Under the pieces are notes generated by a model. It was not told the DNA's origin, made no database searches, and saw only the letters and a program-made list of their open reading frames with translations. A DNA stretch of 64,000 nucleotides from Cesiribacteraceae bacterium YIM B00369. Lineage in GTDB: Bacteria > Bacteroidota > Bacteroidia > Cytophagales > Cyclobacteriaceae. The position numbers and the translations under genes are program-made. The stretch lies in contig JAFMYY010000014.1 of the NCBI GenBank assembly GCA_017948555.1, positions 94,063 to 158,062 on the forward strand. The letters are read 5' to 3'. Each line of letters opens with the position of its first letter. Position 1 is the first letter of the stretch. This document shows, piece after piece, positions 34,150 through 44,313 of this stretch.

Positions 34150-35517
34150 ATGCGTGCAGTTGTGGGGAAGGAAGCTGAAAGAAGGCCTTCGTATAAAGAG
34201 CACCTCAGTCGCTTATTTATAATTGCCTATCCGGTTATGCTCAGTCACCTGGGGCATATTGCCGTAGGAGTGGCCGATAGTATGATGGTAGGCCGTTTAG
34301 GGGCAGTACCGCTGGCGGCAGTGTCGCTGGCTAACTCTGTTTTTGTATTAGCACTTATGTTTGGAATAGGTGTGTCTTATGGGGCGACGCCTCTGGTGGC
34401 TGCTGCTGATGGCAAAGGGCAGTCGGATAAAATTGCGCGCCTGTTAAAGCACAGTCTCCTGATTGACGTATTATTTGGTGTTGGCTTATTTGCATTGCTT
34501 ATAGCCACCATTCCGTTTTTGTATATGCTCGATCAGCCCGAAGCAGTAGTGGATATGGCAAGCCCTTATCTTTGGGTGGTTGGAGCTTCCCTGCTTCCGT
34601 TTATGTACTTCCAGGGTTATAAACAATTGATGGAAGGCCTGGGGCGCACCAGAGAGGCAATGGTTATAACCCTCCTTGCCAATGTTGTAAATGTTATATT
34701 GAATTATGCCCTTATTTTTGGTGAGCTTGGCTTTCCGGAACTGGGGCTCCTTGGCGCTGGCTGGGCAACTCTTTTTTCCAGGGTATTTATGGCTCTGGTA
34801 ATGGTGTTGTACTTTAATAAAAGCAGGATTTTTGAAGCTTACCGCACAACCACAAAAGGGTTTAAGAAAAAAATATTCCGGAAACTTATGAGCATGGGAG
34901 TTCCCATGGGTTTCCAGTACGTTTTTGAAGTAGGTGCTTTTAGCGGTGCTGCCATTATGATAGGCTGGATAGGGGCAAATGCGCTGGCAGCTCACCAGAT
35001 TGCCATTAACCTGGCTTCTATCAGTTATATGGTGGCTTCCGGTTTTGCGGCAGCTGCTACTGTTCGTGTGGGTAACCAGCTTGGGCAGCGGAATTTCAGC
35101 ACTATGCGTACTGCAGGTTTTCTCTCATTTGGTATTGTAATGCTGATGATGGTTTGCTTCGCGCTGAGCTTTTTAGCCGGAAAACGGTTTTTCCCCTCTC
35201 TTTATATCGATAATCCTGAAGTAATTGAAATTGCGTCATCCCTTATTATTATCGCTGCTTTTTTTCAGCTTTCAGATGGTGTGCAGGTAGTGGGGCTTGG
35301 TACTTTGCGGGCCCTTGAAGATGTAAAGATTCCTACCCTTATTACATTAGTGGCCTATTGGGTAATCGGTTTGCCCGGGGGCTACCTGTTTGCTTTTTAT
35401 GGAGGCTTTGGGGTTCAGGGAGTATGGTGGGGCCTTTCAATAGGGTTGTTTGTGGCTGCAGTATTGCTTTCGGTGCGCTTTAACTATTTAAGTAAAAAAA
35501 TAAAGAACTCACAGTAG
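34150..35517 (+). CDS. MATE family multidrug efflux transporter, 455 aa
   Basis: Membrane antiporter with 12 hydrophobic segments arranged as two homologous halves (about residues 20-240 and 245-450). Family patterns seen include GHIAVGVADSMMVGRLG in helix 1-2, the PLAAVSLANS stretch and the second-half repeat GANALAAHQIAINLASISY. Exports cationic compounds using a Na+ or H+ gradient. It lies one base after the NUDIX stop, so both are probably cotranscribed, though no functional link is known. Confidence 0.92.
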   Translation: MRAVVGKEAERRPSYKEHLSRLFIIAYPVMLSHLGHIAVGVADSMMVGRLGAVPLAAVSLANSVFVLALMFGIGVSYGATPLVAAADGKGQSDKIARLLKHSLLIDVLFGVGLFALLIATIPFLYMLDQPEAVVDMASPYLWVVGASLLPFMYFQGYKQLMEGLGRTREAMVITLLANVVNVILNYALIFGELGFPELGLLGAGWATLFSRVFMALVMVLYFNKSRIFEAYRTTTKGFKKKIFRKLMSMGVPMGFQYVFEVGAFSGAAIMIGWIGANALAAHQIAINLASISYMVASGFAAAATVRVGNQLGQRNFSTMRTAGFLSFGIVMLMMVCFALSFLAGKRFFPSLYIDNPEVIEIASSLIIIAAFFQLSDGVQVVGLGTLRALEDVKIPTLITLVAYWVIGLPGGYLFAFYGGFGVQGVWWGLSIGLFVAAVLLSVRFNYLSKKIKNSQ

Positions 35518-35550
35518 CCATATAATAACTGTGCTTTAAGCGCAAGTTTG

Positions 35551-35742
35551 AAAAAGGAGTATTACATCGGGTTCCACCCGCACGGCAATGCTTAGTCTCC
35601 GGACCTGCAGGAGTGGCAGGTGAAGAGATTAGGGTTTGAGGAAGATTTTGTATGCCTTGAAGGGCAGGAGTACTGTGTTTATAAATCTGAAAAGAAAGAA
35701 TTGATGCTTACAGGTAGGTTGAGGATAGCGGAATTCCTATAA
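35551..35742 (+). pseudogene. Possible decayed gene fragment in the gap after the MATE gene
   Basis: The 441-base gap between 35518 and 35958 contains a 64-codon stretch that reads like protein (KKEYYIGFHPHGN, then EWQVKRLGFEEDF and CVYKSEKKELM) but is broken by a TAG at 35593 and has no start codon. I read it as a truncated gene remnant. It could also be chance; the rest of the gap is AT-rich and shows nothing else. Confidence 0.3.
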
Positions 35743-35958
35743 AAATTCTGTTTAAAAAAATAAGACTGTAGTTTTTGCGGTGTTATAGCCTGCTGCATTA
35801 AAGGGATGCCGGTTGAAGAATATTTTATGTTGAGATTGCTTTTTGTAAAAAATATTTGTGGATTTAAGGTGTTTTTTGAACCGGTAATATAAAAACAATA
35901 AAGGATTTTCTTAGATTCGGCTTTATTTTGATTTAGCACCTTATTTATTATCACAGTT

Positions 35959-36510
35959 ATGGATCCAAGGCCAGTAAGCGCATCTCACACTACTATTACC
36001 GAATTAATGATACCCAGTTACGCTAACTTCGGTGGGAAAATACATGGTGGAATATTGTTGAGCCTTATGGATAAGGTAGCTTATGCCTGTGCCACCAAGC
36101 ATAGCGGGGCCTATTGTGTTACGGTATCGGTGGATAATGTGGACTTTATGCAGGCTGTTGAAGTGGGAGAGTTGGTAAGTATGAAGGCATCGGTTAATTA
36201 TGTGGGTAACAGCAGTATGGTGGTGGGAATAAAGGTAACATCGGAAAATGTTAAACTGGGTTTTGTAAAGCATACAAACACCAGCTATTTTACCATGGTA
36301 GCCAAGGGGGATGATAATAAGCCAGCCCTGGTGCCCCCGCTTATACTCGAAACAGCTGAAGATGTCCGGAGGTTTGTGGAGGCCAGGGAACGCAGGCGTA
36401 TTTATTTTGAATCCCGCAACAAAATGAATGAAGCAAAGATAGCTTTTGACATAAACGAAGAGGTAAAAGGGCTGGAAAATGAGCGCTGTAAAATCAGTTT
36501 TGATTTTTAG
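35959..36510 (+). CDS. Acyl-CoA thioesterase, hotdog fold, 183 aa
   Basis: Predicted hydrolase of acyl-CoA esters. The family start is clear: a strand then NFGGKIHGGILLSLMDKVAYACA, containing the Gly-rich turn and the Asp of the active site in the central helix (about residues 23-47). The second half (VDFMQAVEVGELVSMKASV and YVGNSSMVVGIKV) gives the remaining strands. The extended charged C-tail (about 135-183) is usual for YciA/ACOT-like enzymes. It converges on the oxidoreductase gene on the other strand. Confidence 0.88.
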   Translation: MDPRPVSASHTTITELMIPSYANFGGKIHGGILLSLMDKVAYACATKHSGAYCVTVSVDNVDFMQAVEVGELVSMKASVNYVGNSSMVVGIKVTSENVKLGFVKHTNTSYFTMVAKGDDNKPALVPPLILETAEDVRRFVEARERRRIYFESRNKMNEAKIAFDINEEVKGLENERCKISFDF

Positions 36511-36523
36511 GTTTGTTATCTTT

Positions 36524-37693
36524 TTACGATAACTTTACTTTGTTGCCTGTACGGGCAGCCTCATAAATAGCCATCATAATCTCCACATCTCTTTTGCCCA
36601 TTTCTCCGGGTACAGGGGTTTCTCTGCCTGTTTTTACGCATTGAGCAAAATCATCCATTTGCCGGGCCTGCTGGTTTACATGCGGAAGGTTCATAGGGCC
36701 CTTATGGGTTTTGCCTTTTATTCCTGCATAGCTGTAGGCAGGGTCGAGTTCCCACCAGCCGTTTTTGGCTTTTCCATAAAGGCGGCTGGCACTTTCATTG
36801 TAACTGCTCTTGCAATCCGCCACAACACCACCCGGAAATTCCATTTTCCAGCTTATAGACTGCTCCACATCATCAAAATAATCCGGCCGGGTAACTTTTC
36901 CAAAGCTTGCGGTAACTGAATCAGGCTTCATACCCATGGTGTAGCAGGCCCCTTGTACGGCATAAATGCCAACATCCATAAGCGGTCCGCCGCCCGACAG
37001 CTTTTTGTCCAGTCGCCATATATCCGGGTCACCATCCACTACCATACTGTTGGCGCCTTCTATGCGCTGCACCGCACCAAACTCTTTTTGTTGGCCGAGT
37101 TCCATTACTCTTTTATTGTGAGGCTCAAAATGCAGACGATAACCAATTGATAGTTTTACATTATTTTGTTTACAGGCATCCATCATGCGCTGGCAGTCCT
37201 CAACCGAAGTGGCCATTGGCTTTTCGCAAATTACGTGTTTGCCTGCTTTGGCAGCACGAATGGTGTATTCGGCATGCATGCTGTTGGGGAGTACTATGTA
37301 TATGATGTCAATGTCAGGGTTACTGGCTATCTCATCATAGTTGTCATAGTTGTATACATTCTTATCAGGAATGTTATACCTCCTTTTCCACTCCTCTGCT
37401 TTGGCTGGTGTGCCGGTAACTACTCCGGCAAGGTAGCAGTCGTCGGTTTGTTGTAAGGCAGGTGCTAACTGGCCGGTGCTGTATTGCCCCAGTCCTACCA
37501 GTGCAATGCCCAGCTTGTCTTTTTGTTGAGGGTTAGGGTAGGAATCATGCAAAATCCGGCTTCCCGGTTTGCCTGTATGGCCGGTAGCACTGGCCAGGTG
37601 TGGCAAACCAAGGGTAAGTGCTCCGACAGTAAGGGAGAGGCCTTTTAAAAAATTCCTGCGGTTCTTATCTGTTAACGATTTTTCTGATTCCAT
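36524..37693 (-). CDS. Tat-exported Gfo/Idh/MocA-type oxidoreductase, 389 aa
   Basis: NAD(P)-dependent sugar or sugar-derivative oxidoreductase acting in the periplasm. The N-terminus carries a twin-arginine signal (RRNFLKG, then SLTVGALTLGLPHLA). The Rossmann part starts near residue 60 (GIALVGLGQYS). The family lysine motif is HVICEKPMA (about residues 153-161), and a catalytic-type His follows near GGPLMDVGIYA. Such Tat-targeted members are frequent in Bacteroidota that degrade glycans. The substrate cannot be read. Confidence 0.9.
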   Translation of the reverse strand: MESEKSLTDKNRRNFLKGLSLTVGALTLGLPHLASATGHTGKPGSRILHDSYPNPQQKDKLGIALVGLGQYSTGQLAPALQQTDDCYLAGVVTGTPAKAEEWKRRYNIPDKNVYNYDNYDEIASNPDIDIIYIVLPNSMHAEYTIRAAKAGKHVICEKPMATSVEDCQRMMDACKQNNVKLSIGYRLHFEPHNKRVMELGQQKEFGAVQRIEGANSMVVDGDPDIWRLDKKLSGGGPLMDVGIYAVQGACYTMGMKPDSVTASFGKVTRPDYFDDVEQSISWKMEFPGGVVADCKSSYNESASRLYGKAKNGWWELDPAYSYAGIKGKTHKGPMNLPHVNQQARQMDDFAQCVKTGRETPVPGEMGKRDVEIMMAIYEAARTGNKVKLS

Positions 37694-37894
37694 TTGTGTT
37701 TCAGTGTTTTAAATTAGAAGTATAAAAAAAGTAATAGCATTTGAGCTGATATTGTTGCGGCATTTTGTGGAATTCATCTTTTTTTAATTTTTGCCTCATC
37801 AGCAGGAAAGAAAAAGTAGCCGGAGGCAATGGGATAATTTTTTGTTTTAAAAGACAGAACCCAAACATTTCCTGTGAAATGGAATTTTATAAGC

Positions 37895-38614
37895 ATGGCT
37901 ACAGAAGGATCAACCTCATTAGGAGAGCATAAAAGCCAGTCGAAAGTACCTTTGTACCTTTCAATAGCCCTGCTGGGGGGCTTAGTACTGCTTTATTTTT
38001 TAGTGCCCTCCGTACAAAATTTTTTTAAGGAAGCATGGAATGTACTTTCAAGCGGAAATGAGCAACGGATTTCCCGGTGGGTAAGCCGGTTTGGCTGGTT
38101 TGGGCCTGTGGTTATTGTTCTTGCTTTTGTAGCCCAGATGTTTCTGTTAGTTGTGCCAACCCCATTATTAATGGTGGTTACAGTAATAGCTTATGGCCCT
38201 TTTGCAGGAGCGGCCATTATTCTGGGGGGTATATTTCTCGCATCTTCTATAGGCTATGGGCTGGGGGCAATGATTGGTACTCCCCTGGTGGAGCGTTTGC
38301 TGGGGGCAAAGTCCGAAAAAAAGATTGAGGGTTTTATAGAGGAATATGGCTTCTGGGCTGTGATTGTTACCCGTATTTCGCCTTTCCTGTCCAACGATGC
38401 TATTAGTTTTGTGGGAGGTATGCTGCGGATGGGCTATTACCGGTTTATTGGAGCTACGCTTTTAGGTATTTTTCCTTTAACGGTTTTAATTGCATACTTA
38501 GGCGAAAATAATCAGCGATTAAAAACCGGGCTTATATGGGTGAGTATCATTAGTTTACTTGGTTTTATTGCTTATGTGTGGTGGGATAAGAAGAGGGGGG
38601 AAACAAAAAGTTAA
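37895..38614 (+). CDS. VTT/DedA-type membrane protein (TVP38/TMEM64 family), 239 aa
   Basis: The start at 37895 (MATEGSTS) is preferred over an in-frame GTG 21 bases upstream. After a short hydrophilic N-tail there are about five hydrophobic segments with the VTT core: MVVTVIAYGPFAGAAIILGG, then GYGLGAMIG and RISPFLSNDAISFVGGMLRM, with the diagnostic Arg and the Pro-Phe pair in the re-entrant region. Members are lipid scramblases or transport-related membrane proteins. Monocistronic, with a Lys-rich C-terminus. Confidence 0.82.
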   Translation: MATEGSTSLGEHKSQSKVPLYLSIALLGGLVLLYFLVPSVQNFFKEAWNVLSSGNEQRISRWVSRFGWFGPVVIVLAFVAQMFLLVVPTPLLMVVTVIAYGPFAGAAIILGGIFLASSIGYGLGAMIGTPLVERLLGAKSEKKIEGFIEEYGFWAVIVTRISPFLSNDAISFVGGMLRMGYYRFIGATLLGIFPLTVLIAYLGENNQRLKTGLIWVSIISLLGFIAYVWWDKKRGETKS

Positions 38615-38686
38615 CATTGAGAAAGTATCGGTGGCATGATGGTTGGTTGTTGTTAAAAATCTTTAACAAAACATTTAACAACAACT

Positions 38687-39394
38687 ATGGAAACATCAAA
38701 GTTCCTCATTGCGGCTGCTTTTTTTATTGCAGCATTTTCTTTCACAGCACAGGCACAAAGCCTTAGTGAAAATGAGCCTGACCCTTATAACAGGGAGTTT
38801 GGTTTTGGTACAAACATCCTCCTGAATGGTATTTTTAACAGCGAATCCGCCCCGCTGGATTTTATGTATCGCTGGAAAAGCGGTAAAGGTTATATGCGTC
38901 TGGGGGCTGATATCCTTTATTCCCGAAACGATCATGAAAGAGTAGAATTAAATGCTGATGATGAAAGGGTTGAGTATTTGAGCCAGGCTTTGTCGCCAAC
39001 CCTGATTATGGGAAAAGAGTGGAGAGAAGAGGTTGCGCGGCGGTGGTTACTAAACTATGGGCTGGATTTAAACTTAAGTTACCGTCATACTCTGTCAAAC
39101 AGTACCTCTTTTGATGAATTCAGGGTTATGGAAGACGAAATGGAGAGGAATACTTTTGGAGTTGGATTAAGGCCTTTTGTTGGAGTGTTATTTAAGATTA
39201 ATCAAAGGATGATGGTGGGGGCAGAAGCTTCGTTTCGTTCGCTGATCCAAAGGAGTAATCAATATACAAAGCGTATTAGTGAGTATAAAGAAAATCCGGA
39301 GAATAATTCCATCAGTGAATATGAAGAATCCATCTGGAATTACTCCACAACTACAAATCCTGCCAGCAATATTTTTCTCTATTACCGGTTTTAA
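38687..39394 (+). CDS. Outer-membrane beta-barrel-like protein, 235 aa
   Basis: A Sec signal peptide (KFLIAAAFFIAAFSFTAQAQ) is followed by alternating polar/apolar strands and a C-terminal aromatic residue (NIFLYYRF), the signature of small outer-membrane barrels. No specific family recognised. Its stop is followed by a 241-base gap with a hairpin terminator. Confidence 0.65.
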   Translation: METSKFLIAAAFFIAAFSFTAQAQSLSENEPDPYNREFGFGTNILLNGIFNSESAPLDFMYRWKSGKGYMRLGADILYSRNDHERVELNADDERVEYLSQALSPTLIMGKEWREEVARRWLLNYGLDLNLSYRHTLSNSTSFDEFRVMEDEMERNTFGVGLRPFVGVLFKINQRMMVGAEASFRSLIQRSNQYTKRISEYKENPENNSISEYEESIWNYSTTTNPASNIFLYYRF

Positions 39395-39563
39395 TTTTAG
39401 AGAAACAATTTCTGTTATACAGGGATAAGAGTAAGCATTGTAGTAAACAGGCAGTTACCTCCGGGTATTTAGAGCAAATGCTTTCTAATGTGCCGGCCTC
39501 CTTACAAACCAATCATTTCTGCAGCGGCGGATCGCTCAATACTTGTATAATTTATTACATATT

Positions 39564-39596
39564 AAGCAGCCGGGTTTGTTATTTGCCTGGCTGCTT
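39564..39596 (+). terminator. Hairpin, probable terminator
   Basis: Eleven-bp stem AAGCAGCCGGG / CCTGGCTGCTT with one wobble pair and an 11-base loop; only a short T-rich tail follows. Lies between the barrel protein and the acyltransferase gene. Confidence 0.5.
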
Positions 39597-39635
39597 GTAT
39601 TTTAGGGGCGCAATCGGGCAATATAATTAACAGGG

Positions 39636-40415
39636 ATGCTTCGCAGAATATTTTCAACGTACTCATTAGCTTTATTCGGATTAGGGTTTCTTTTACTGCT
39701 GCCGTTCTTTCTGCTTTTAGTTGCCTTTAAGCCTCTCCGGAAATACCTGCACTACCTCCACTGGATATGGTCGGCCTTTTTTCTGGGGCTGAGCTTTGTG
39801 CCGGTAAAGATTGTTTATAAAGCCGGAAAACCAAAGAAAGGACCCTATGTAATTTGTGGCAATCATTTCTCTATCCTGGATATTGCTGTGCTCGGCCTGT
39901 TGCCAATCAACTATGTTTTTGTAGGTAAAAGCTCCCTTGCTAAAATTCCGTTATTTGGTTATGTGTACCGGAAGCTGCATATTACTGTAGACAGAAAATC
40001 GTTAAAGGACAGGTATAATGCTCTGGAGAAAGCGAAAAAGGCGGTTGATGAGGGACACAGCCTGGTAATGTTCCCGGAGGGAGGGGTGCTTACGGAAAAT
40101 CCTCCGCAGATGGCGCGCTTTAAGGAAGGGCCTTTCAGGGTAGCTATTGAGAAACAAATTCCGGTCATTCCTGTCACTATTCCTTACAATTGGCTAATTT
40201 TACCCGATGATGACAGTTACCTCCTTTATCCGGAAACCTGTTACCTTGTAGTGCATGAGCCCATTGATACCACAGGCATGACTATGGATGACCTGCCGGC
40301 ATTAAAAGAGCAGGTTTATGGAATAATAGATCGTGAATTGAGAAAATATAATTCTGATGAAAATAGACAAAGAAAATTTGCAGAAGATCGCGCACCTGGC
40401 ACGGTTGGACTTTGA
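39636..40415 (+). CDS. 1-acyl-sn-glycerol-3-phosphate acyltransferase (PlsC-like), 259 aa
   Basis: Transfers an acyl chain to lysophosphatidate or another lysolipid in membrane lipid synthesis. The NHxxxxD motif is NHFSILD (about residues 74-80) and the phosphate-binding motif is FPEGG (about 146-150). An N-terminal hydrophobic segment (about 8-30) anchors it in the membrane. The 3' end overlaps gatC by 59 bases, a coupling I would not expect from function. Confidence 0.9.
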   Translation: MLRRIFSTYSLALFGLGFLLLLPFFLLLVAFKPLRKYLHYLHWIWSAFFLGLSFVPVKIVYKAGKPKKGPYVICGNHFSILDIAVLGLLPINYVFVGKSSLAKIPLFGYVYRKLHITVDRKSLKDRYNALEKAKKAVDEGHSLVMFPEGGVLTENPPQMARFKEGPFRVAIEKQIPVIPVTIPYNWLILPDDDSYLLYPETCYLVVHEPIDTTGMTMDDLPALKEQVYGIIDRELRKYNSDENRQRKFAEDRAPGTVGL

Positions 40416-40644
40416 AGAAGACGGCGCCCGCGAAATGGTGGCCAGCATGACGGAAATTCTCGACTGGGTGGAAAAACTCAATGAGCTGGATACAGATGGT
40501 GTGGAGCCCCTGACCAATATGGCTGCCGAACAGAATGTGCTGCGCGATGATGTGGCCAAACAAACTTTATCGCACGAGCGCGGACTGTTCAACGCTCCTA
40601 AAAAAGATTCTGATTATTTCAGGGTACCAAAAGTGTTGGAATAA
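40357..40644 (+). CDS. gatC: Asp-tRNA(Asn)/Glu-tRNA(Gln) amidotransferase subunit C, 95 aa
   Basis: Small subunit that stabilises the GatA-GatB amidotransferase for making Gln-tRNA or Asn-tRNA. Typical sequence: HLARLDFEEDGAREM near residue 13, ILDWVEKLNELDTDGVEPL near 48, LRDDV and a C-terminal FRVPKVLE ending in the family signature. Length (95) is normal. The start lies inside the acyltransferase gene. The window also holds asnS, so GatCAB would serve Gln rather than Asn here (inference). Confidence 0.95.
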   Translation: MKIDKENLQKIAHLARLDFEEDGAREMVASMTEILDWVEKLNELDTDGVEPLTNMAAEQNVLRDDVAKQTLSHERGLFNAPKKDSDYFRVPKVLE

Positions 40645-40665
40645 AATAAGCAACTTTCTGTTTTT

Positions 40666-43600
40666 ATGAGTGAATTTGCCTTCTGGAACAACCGGGCTAA
40701 ATCTTACAAAACTTTATCTATAATGCTGCTTGCCCTCCTGGCAGGCAGCATTATTTATTTTATTACTGTAATGCTGCTGGGGAGCAGCCTCGTTATTGAC
40801 TGGGAAACCCTGGCCAGCCTGGAAAGTATTCAGCTGCCCCTTTACCAGCGGGAGCATCCTTTTATGGATATAAGCCTGGAGGCAAACAGTAATGTGGTGC
40901 GGCAAATTTTCCGTGGGAGTGAGTTGCGCATTAATTTATGGCCGGCTCATCTGCTTCTGTTAGGGGTAAGTACAGGGCTTTCGGTGGCGCTGGCGGTTAT
41001 TTCCGGCCTTCGCCGCTTCTGGTACCTTACGGGAGTTGGCTTGTTTTGTGTGCTGGTGGTAAGTCTCCGCCTGGAGCAGATTCAGCTTTTTGGCCGGATA
41101 GATAAAACAGCCGATGCGGTGATGTTTATTCTTTTCCTGCCCCTGAGTTACTATTTTCATGCTATCCGGACCTCTGTGCCAACGCCAGTCAGGTTTATGG
41201 CTTTTCTGGGGCTTTTTGCGGTTTCAGGGTTGTTAATCTGGTTCTTCTCCGGGGTGGAGGTTCCTTTTCTTTATATTGCTAATTACGGGCTGCCTGCATT
41301 TATGGTAATTGCTTTTTTACTGATTATCCTGGTGGCGCCTGAAATAATTGCCGGTATTTTGTACCTGGTAACTGCCTCCAATACCGAAAACAGCAGTAAA
41401 TCATTAACTCACTTTGTGCTGGCCTCCTCTGTTTACCTGCTTAACCTTCTGCTTTATTACCTGCAGGTGCGGGGCACCCTCGACCTGGGGATTTATCTGA
41501 TCAGCCCCTTCTGGATTTTGCCGGTAAGCATAATTGTTTCTCTGTGGACGCTTAAGGACCGGAGCGTGAATTTCGAAAATGTAATTTCTTATGAGCCACG
41601 GGGAGCCTTGCTGTATCTTGGGCTGGGAATTATTGCAATGGTAACCATTGGATATGCTTTTGCAACTGCCAACGACCCTCTGGTTGAAACCTTTGAAGAT
41701 GCTGTTTTATATACCCACCTGGGATTTGGGGTACTGTTCTTTCTGTACATCCTTGTTAATTTCGCCGGCCTGCTAAAGGAAAATAAAAGAGTTTACCGGG
41801 TAATGTATAAAGCGCGGATAATGCCGCTTTTTTCTGCACGGCTGGCAGGCTTTATTGCCTTGCTGGGGCTTTACAGTATGCATGGTATGTGGGCCATTTA
41901 CCAGCCAATGGGCGGATATTATAACGGGATAGGAGATTTGTACACGGCCGACAATAACCTGTTTCTGGCTGAACAATATTACAAGCTTGGAAGCCAGCAT
42001 AAATATGCAAACCACCGTTCTAATTATGCGCTTGCTTCCCTGGCAGGGAGGGCAAACAAGCCGGTTCAGGCGATGTTATTTTTAAAAGAAGGCATTGAAA
42101 GGCATCCTACGCCTTATGCCTATGCAAATCTCGCTAACCTTTATTTTGAAAATAACCTCTACTTCGATGGTCTTTTTATTCTGAGGGAAGGAATTGAGCT
42201 GTTCCCTGACGAAGGGCGGTTGTATAATAACCTGGGGGTTCAGTTTGGAAGAACGAACGTGCTGGATTCCGCTTTTTATTACCTGGAAGCCGCACGGGCA
42301 GAAAGCGCGCTCGAACCTGTTGCCGCGGCAAATGAACTGGCGCTGTTTGCGCAAAAGGGCTTAGGTATTCCTGCTGACAGCCTGGCTTATGCTTACAGGG
42401 AAGGGGATATATTTTACCAGAATAACTTCCTTGCCCTTCATAGCCGGATGGCTTCGGCAGGGAAGGCTCCTGCGCGTGTGAATCCCGGTGCTTTACAGGA
42501 ATTGGGGGGTGTTGAGGCTTCCTGGTTGCTTAATTATTCCCTGCTGGTTCAGGAGCCCGACAGTACTTTGCCCCTGCGGCTAAGGCAGTTGATAGATTCC
42601 ACGGTTATTTCTTATTACGAAGAGCCTGCAGGCCTTGCCCTGGGGGTGTTGCTGTATAAGCAGCAGAACCATTTTGGTGCTTTCCGCCAGCTGGAGAGTC
42701 TGGCAATGGGGAGTGTTTATAACAGCACAGAGTATTTTAAAGTGCTTGGAGCCCGGGCACTGGAACTGGGGGCTCCTTTAACAGCTTCAAAATTTTTTAG
42801 CCGTGCTGCGGAAAGAGGCAATGCCGAAGCCGCATTGCTGAATGCGGTTGCTTTATCGGAGGCAGGCAAGCCACTGGAAGCCGCGGAGGTGTTAATAAGT
42901 ACGCCGGATAGTGTGCTCAGTCAATCCCTCATAAATTCAAAGGCAGAGATGCTCTTACTCCTTAACACCCGCGATTTTAGTAACTACAGGGGGAATGTAA
43001 ATGAGGGGGCTTATAAAGCTTTGCGTTTGCAGTGGGGAGAGTTAGATGCGGAGCAGGAAGCTGCGCTCCTCAGCAGTATTCAGGATGCCGGCTGGAGGGC
43101 CAGTGCTCTTTCGTGGTTAGTGAATGGTAATTTGCGCACTGGTAATGTGGAAAAGGCGGGTGAGTATTTTCAGCAGTTGCAGCAGCTATATTCCATACAG
43201 CCGGCCCTTCCGCTTAAGGAGGAAGTGGCCGTTTTGGCACACCTTCTGGAGGTTCATCAAGGTAAAAAAACTGCCGTGGAACCTGTTAAATTGTACCCCG
43301 GCAGGCTGGGTGAATTATACTTCCGCGCCGGGCAGGCGGCAGTTGCCGGCGATACACTGGAGGCAATTAACAGTTACCGGAAAATAATGAAGGCCACCCC
43401 TTTTGCAGAGGAGGCTTACATGGCAGCTGTTCCAATGCTCAACAGGAAGGGCAGGGAGGAAGAGGCGTATGGTTTTTTGCTGGAAGGATTGAAGTTTAAC
43501 CAATATTCTGTCATCCTCAGGGAACAATATATATTGCAGAGTTTGCGCCTTGGTCTGGAATCCTATGCTTATGATGAGTTGGCTGTACTTCGTGAAGTGC

Positions 43601-43683
43601 TTGAAAAAGAAAGGTATGACGATTTTATGCAACGGTTTGAAAAACAACAGAAGCTCTTTTCCGGTTTTGAAGATAGCTGGTGA
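40666..43683 (+). CDS. Large membrane protein with C-terminal TPR-like repeats, 1005 aa
   Basis: Residues 1-420 contain about ten hydrophobic segments; the remaining ~580 residues are helical, with repeating A-x-L-Y-F-x-x-N patterns as in tetratricopeptide repeats (for example YANLANLYFENNLYFDG and GRLYNNLGVQFGR). This topology resembles Bacteroidota proteins whose TPR part reaches the periplasm. No enzyme motif is visible. It is 21 bases after gatC but probably unrelated in function. Confidence 0.75.
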   Translation: MSEFAFWNNRAKSYKTLSIMLLALLAGSIIYFITVMLLGSSLVIDWETLASLESIQLPLYQREHPFMDISLEANSNVVRQIFRGSELRINLWPAHLLLLGVSTGLSVALAVISGLRRFWYLTGVGLFCVLVVSLRLEQIQLFGRIDKTADAVMFILFLPLSYYFHAIRTSVPTPVRFMAFLGLFAVSGLLIWFFSGVEVPFLYIANYGLPAFMVIAFLLIILVAPEIIAGILYLVTASNTENSSKSLTHFVLASSVYLLNLLLYYLQVRGTLDLGIYLISPFWILPVSIIVSLWTLKDRSVNFENVISYEPRGALLYLGLGIIAMVTIGYAFATANDPLVETFEDAVLYTHLGFGVLFFLYILVNFAGLLKENKRVYRVMYKARIMPLFSARLAGFIALLGLYSMHGMWAIYQPMGGYYNGIGDLYTADNNLFLAEQYYKLGSQHKYANHRSNYALASLAGRANKPVQAMLFLKEGIERHPTPYAYANLANLYFENNLYFDGLFILREGIELFPDEGRLYNNLGVQFGRTNVLDSAFYYLEAARAESALEPVAAANELALFAQKGLGIPADSLAYAYREGDIFYQNNFLALHSRMASAGKAPARVNPGALQELGGVEASWLLNYSLLVQEPDSTLPLRLRQLIDSTVISYYEEPAGLALGVLLYKQQNHFGAFRQLESLAMGSVYNSTEYFKVLGARALELGAPLTASKFFSRAAERGNAEAALLNAVALSEAGKPLEAAEVLISTPDSVLSQSLINSKAEMLLLLNTRDFSNYRGNVNEGAYKALRLQWGELDAEQEAALLSSIQDAGWRASALSWLVNGNLRTGNVEKAGEYFQQLQQLYSIQPALPLKEEVAVLAHLLEVHQGKKTAVEPVKLYPGRLGELYFRAGQAAVAGDTLEAINSYRKIMKATPFAEEAYMAAVPMLNRKGREEEAYGFLLEGLKFNQYSVILREQYILQSLRLGLESYAYDELAVLREVLEKERYDDFMQRFEKQQKLFSGFEDSW

Positions 43684-43879
43684 TTACCTCAAAGGGAAGC
43701 CTTTATTGCGTTTGTAATATATGAGGGGAATTGGTAATGTAATTCATGAACATTTACCCGTTGTTTGCGTAAATAAAAGTATTCAAAAGATCCGGCTGAG
43801 GTAGTTCTACTGGCACGTACCCGGACCGGAATCCATTTCTGGATACGCAGGTTATTTATGGCTTTTAACGGAGGGAATT

Positions 43880-44122
43880 ATGAAACCAGCAGAATTTGAA
43901 AATTTAACCATAGACGAAAAGACCCGGGTAGTTCTTAATAAGGGTGTGTATATTTCAAAATCCGAGTTCTTCCAGCTGGAAATTTCCCTGTATCGTGTAG
44001 ATGATGAATTTGTAGAGCTTTGGTATGAGCCAATTACAGGCAGAATATTTAAAATAGATTATCTGAAAGACAAAAAGATTAATCCTTATCTTAAACATTT
44101 AGGCACCAACAATCTTAATTAA
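43880..44122 (+). CDS. Hypothetical small protein, 80 aa
   Basis: Soluble, mixed alpha/beta protein preceded by a purine-rich GGAGGG ribosome-binding-like site 7 bases before the ATG, stronger than most genes in this window. The sequence ends with KDKKINPYLKHLG. No family recognised. The gaps on both sides (196 and 191 bases) contain only AT-rich sequence. Confidence 0.55.
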   Translation: MKPAEFENLTIDEKTRVVLNKGVYISKSEFFQLEISLYRVDDEFVELWYEPITGRIFKIDYLKDKKINPYLKHLGTNNLN

Positions 44123-44313
44123 TGTAGTTTCTCTTTTTACTGAAAAGAAAAACAGACCTGTTATAAGGGCTTATTTCCATTTACATAATACTCTTTGGAA
44201 AAGTGCTCAAAATTTTTCTACTTCAATCTTTAAAGGCATTACGTGTTTAAAGAGGAGGGTAGAATTTTTTATTTACGTGAGGCTGTAATTTTAAAAATAC
44301 TTTTAAGGGAGTT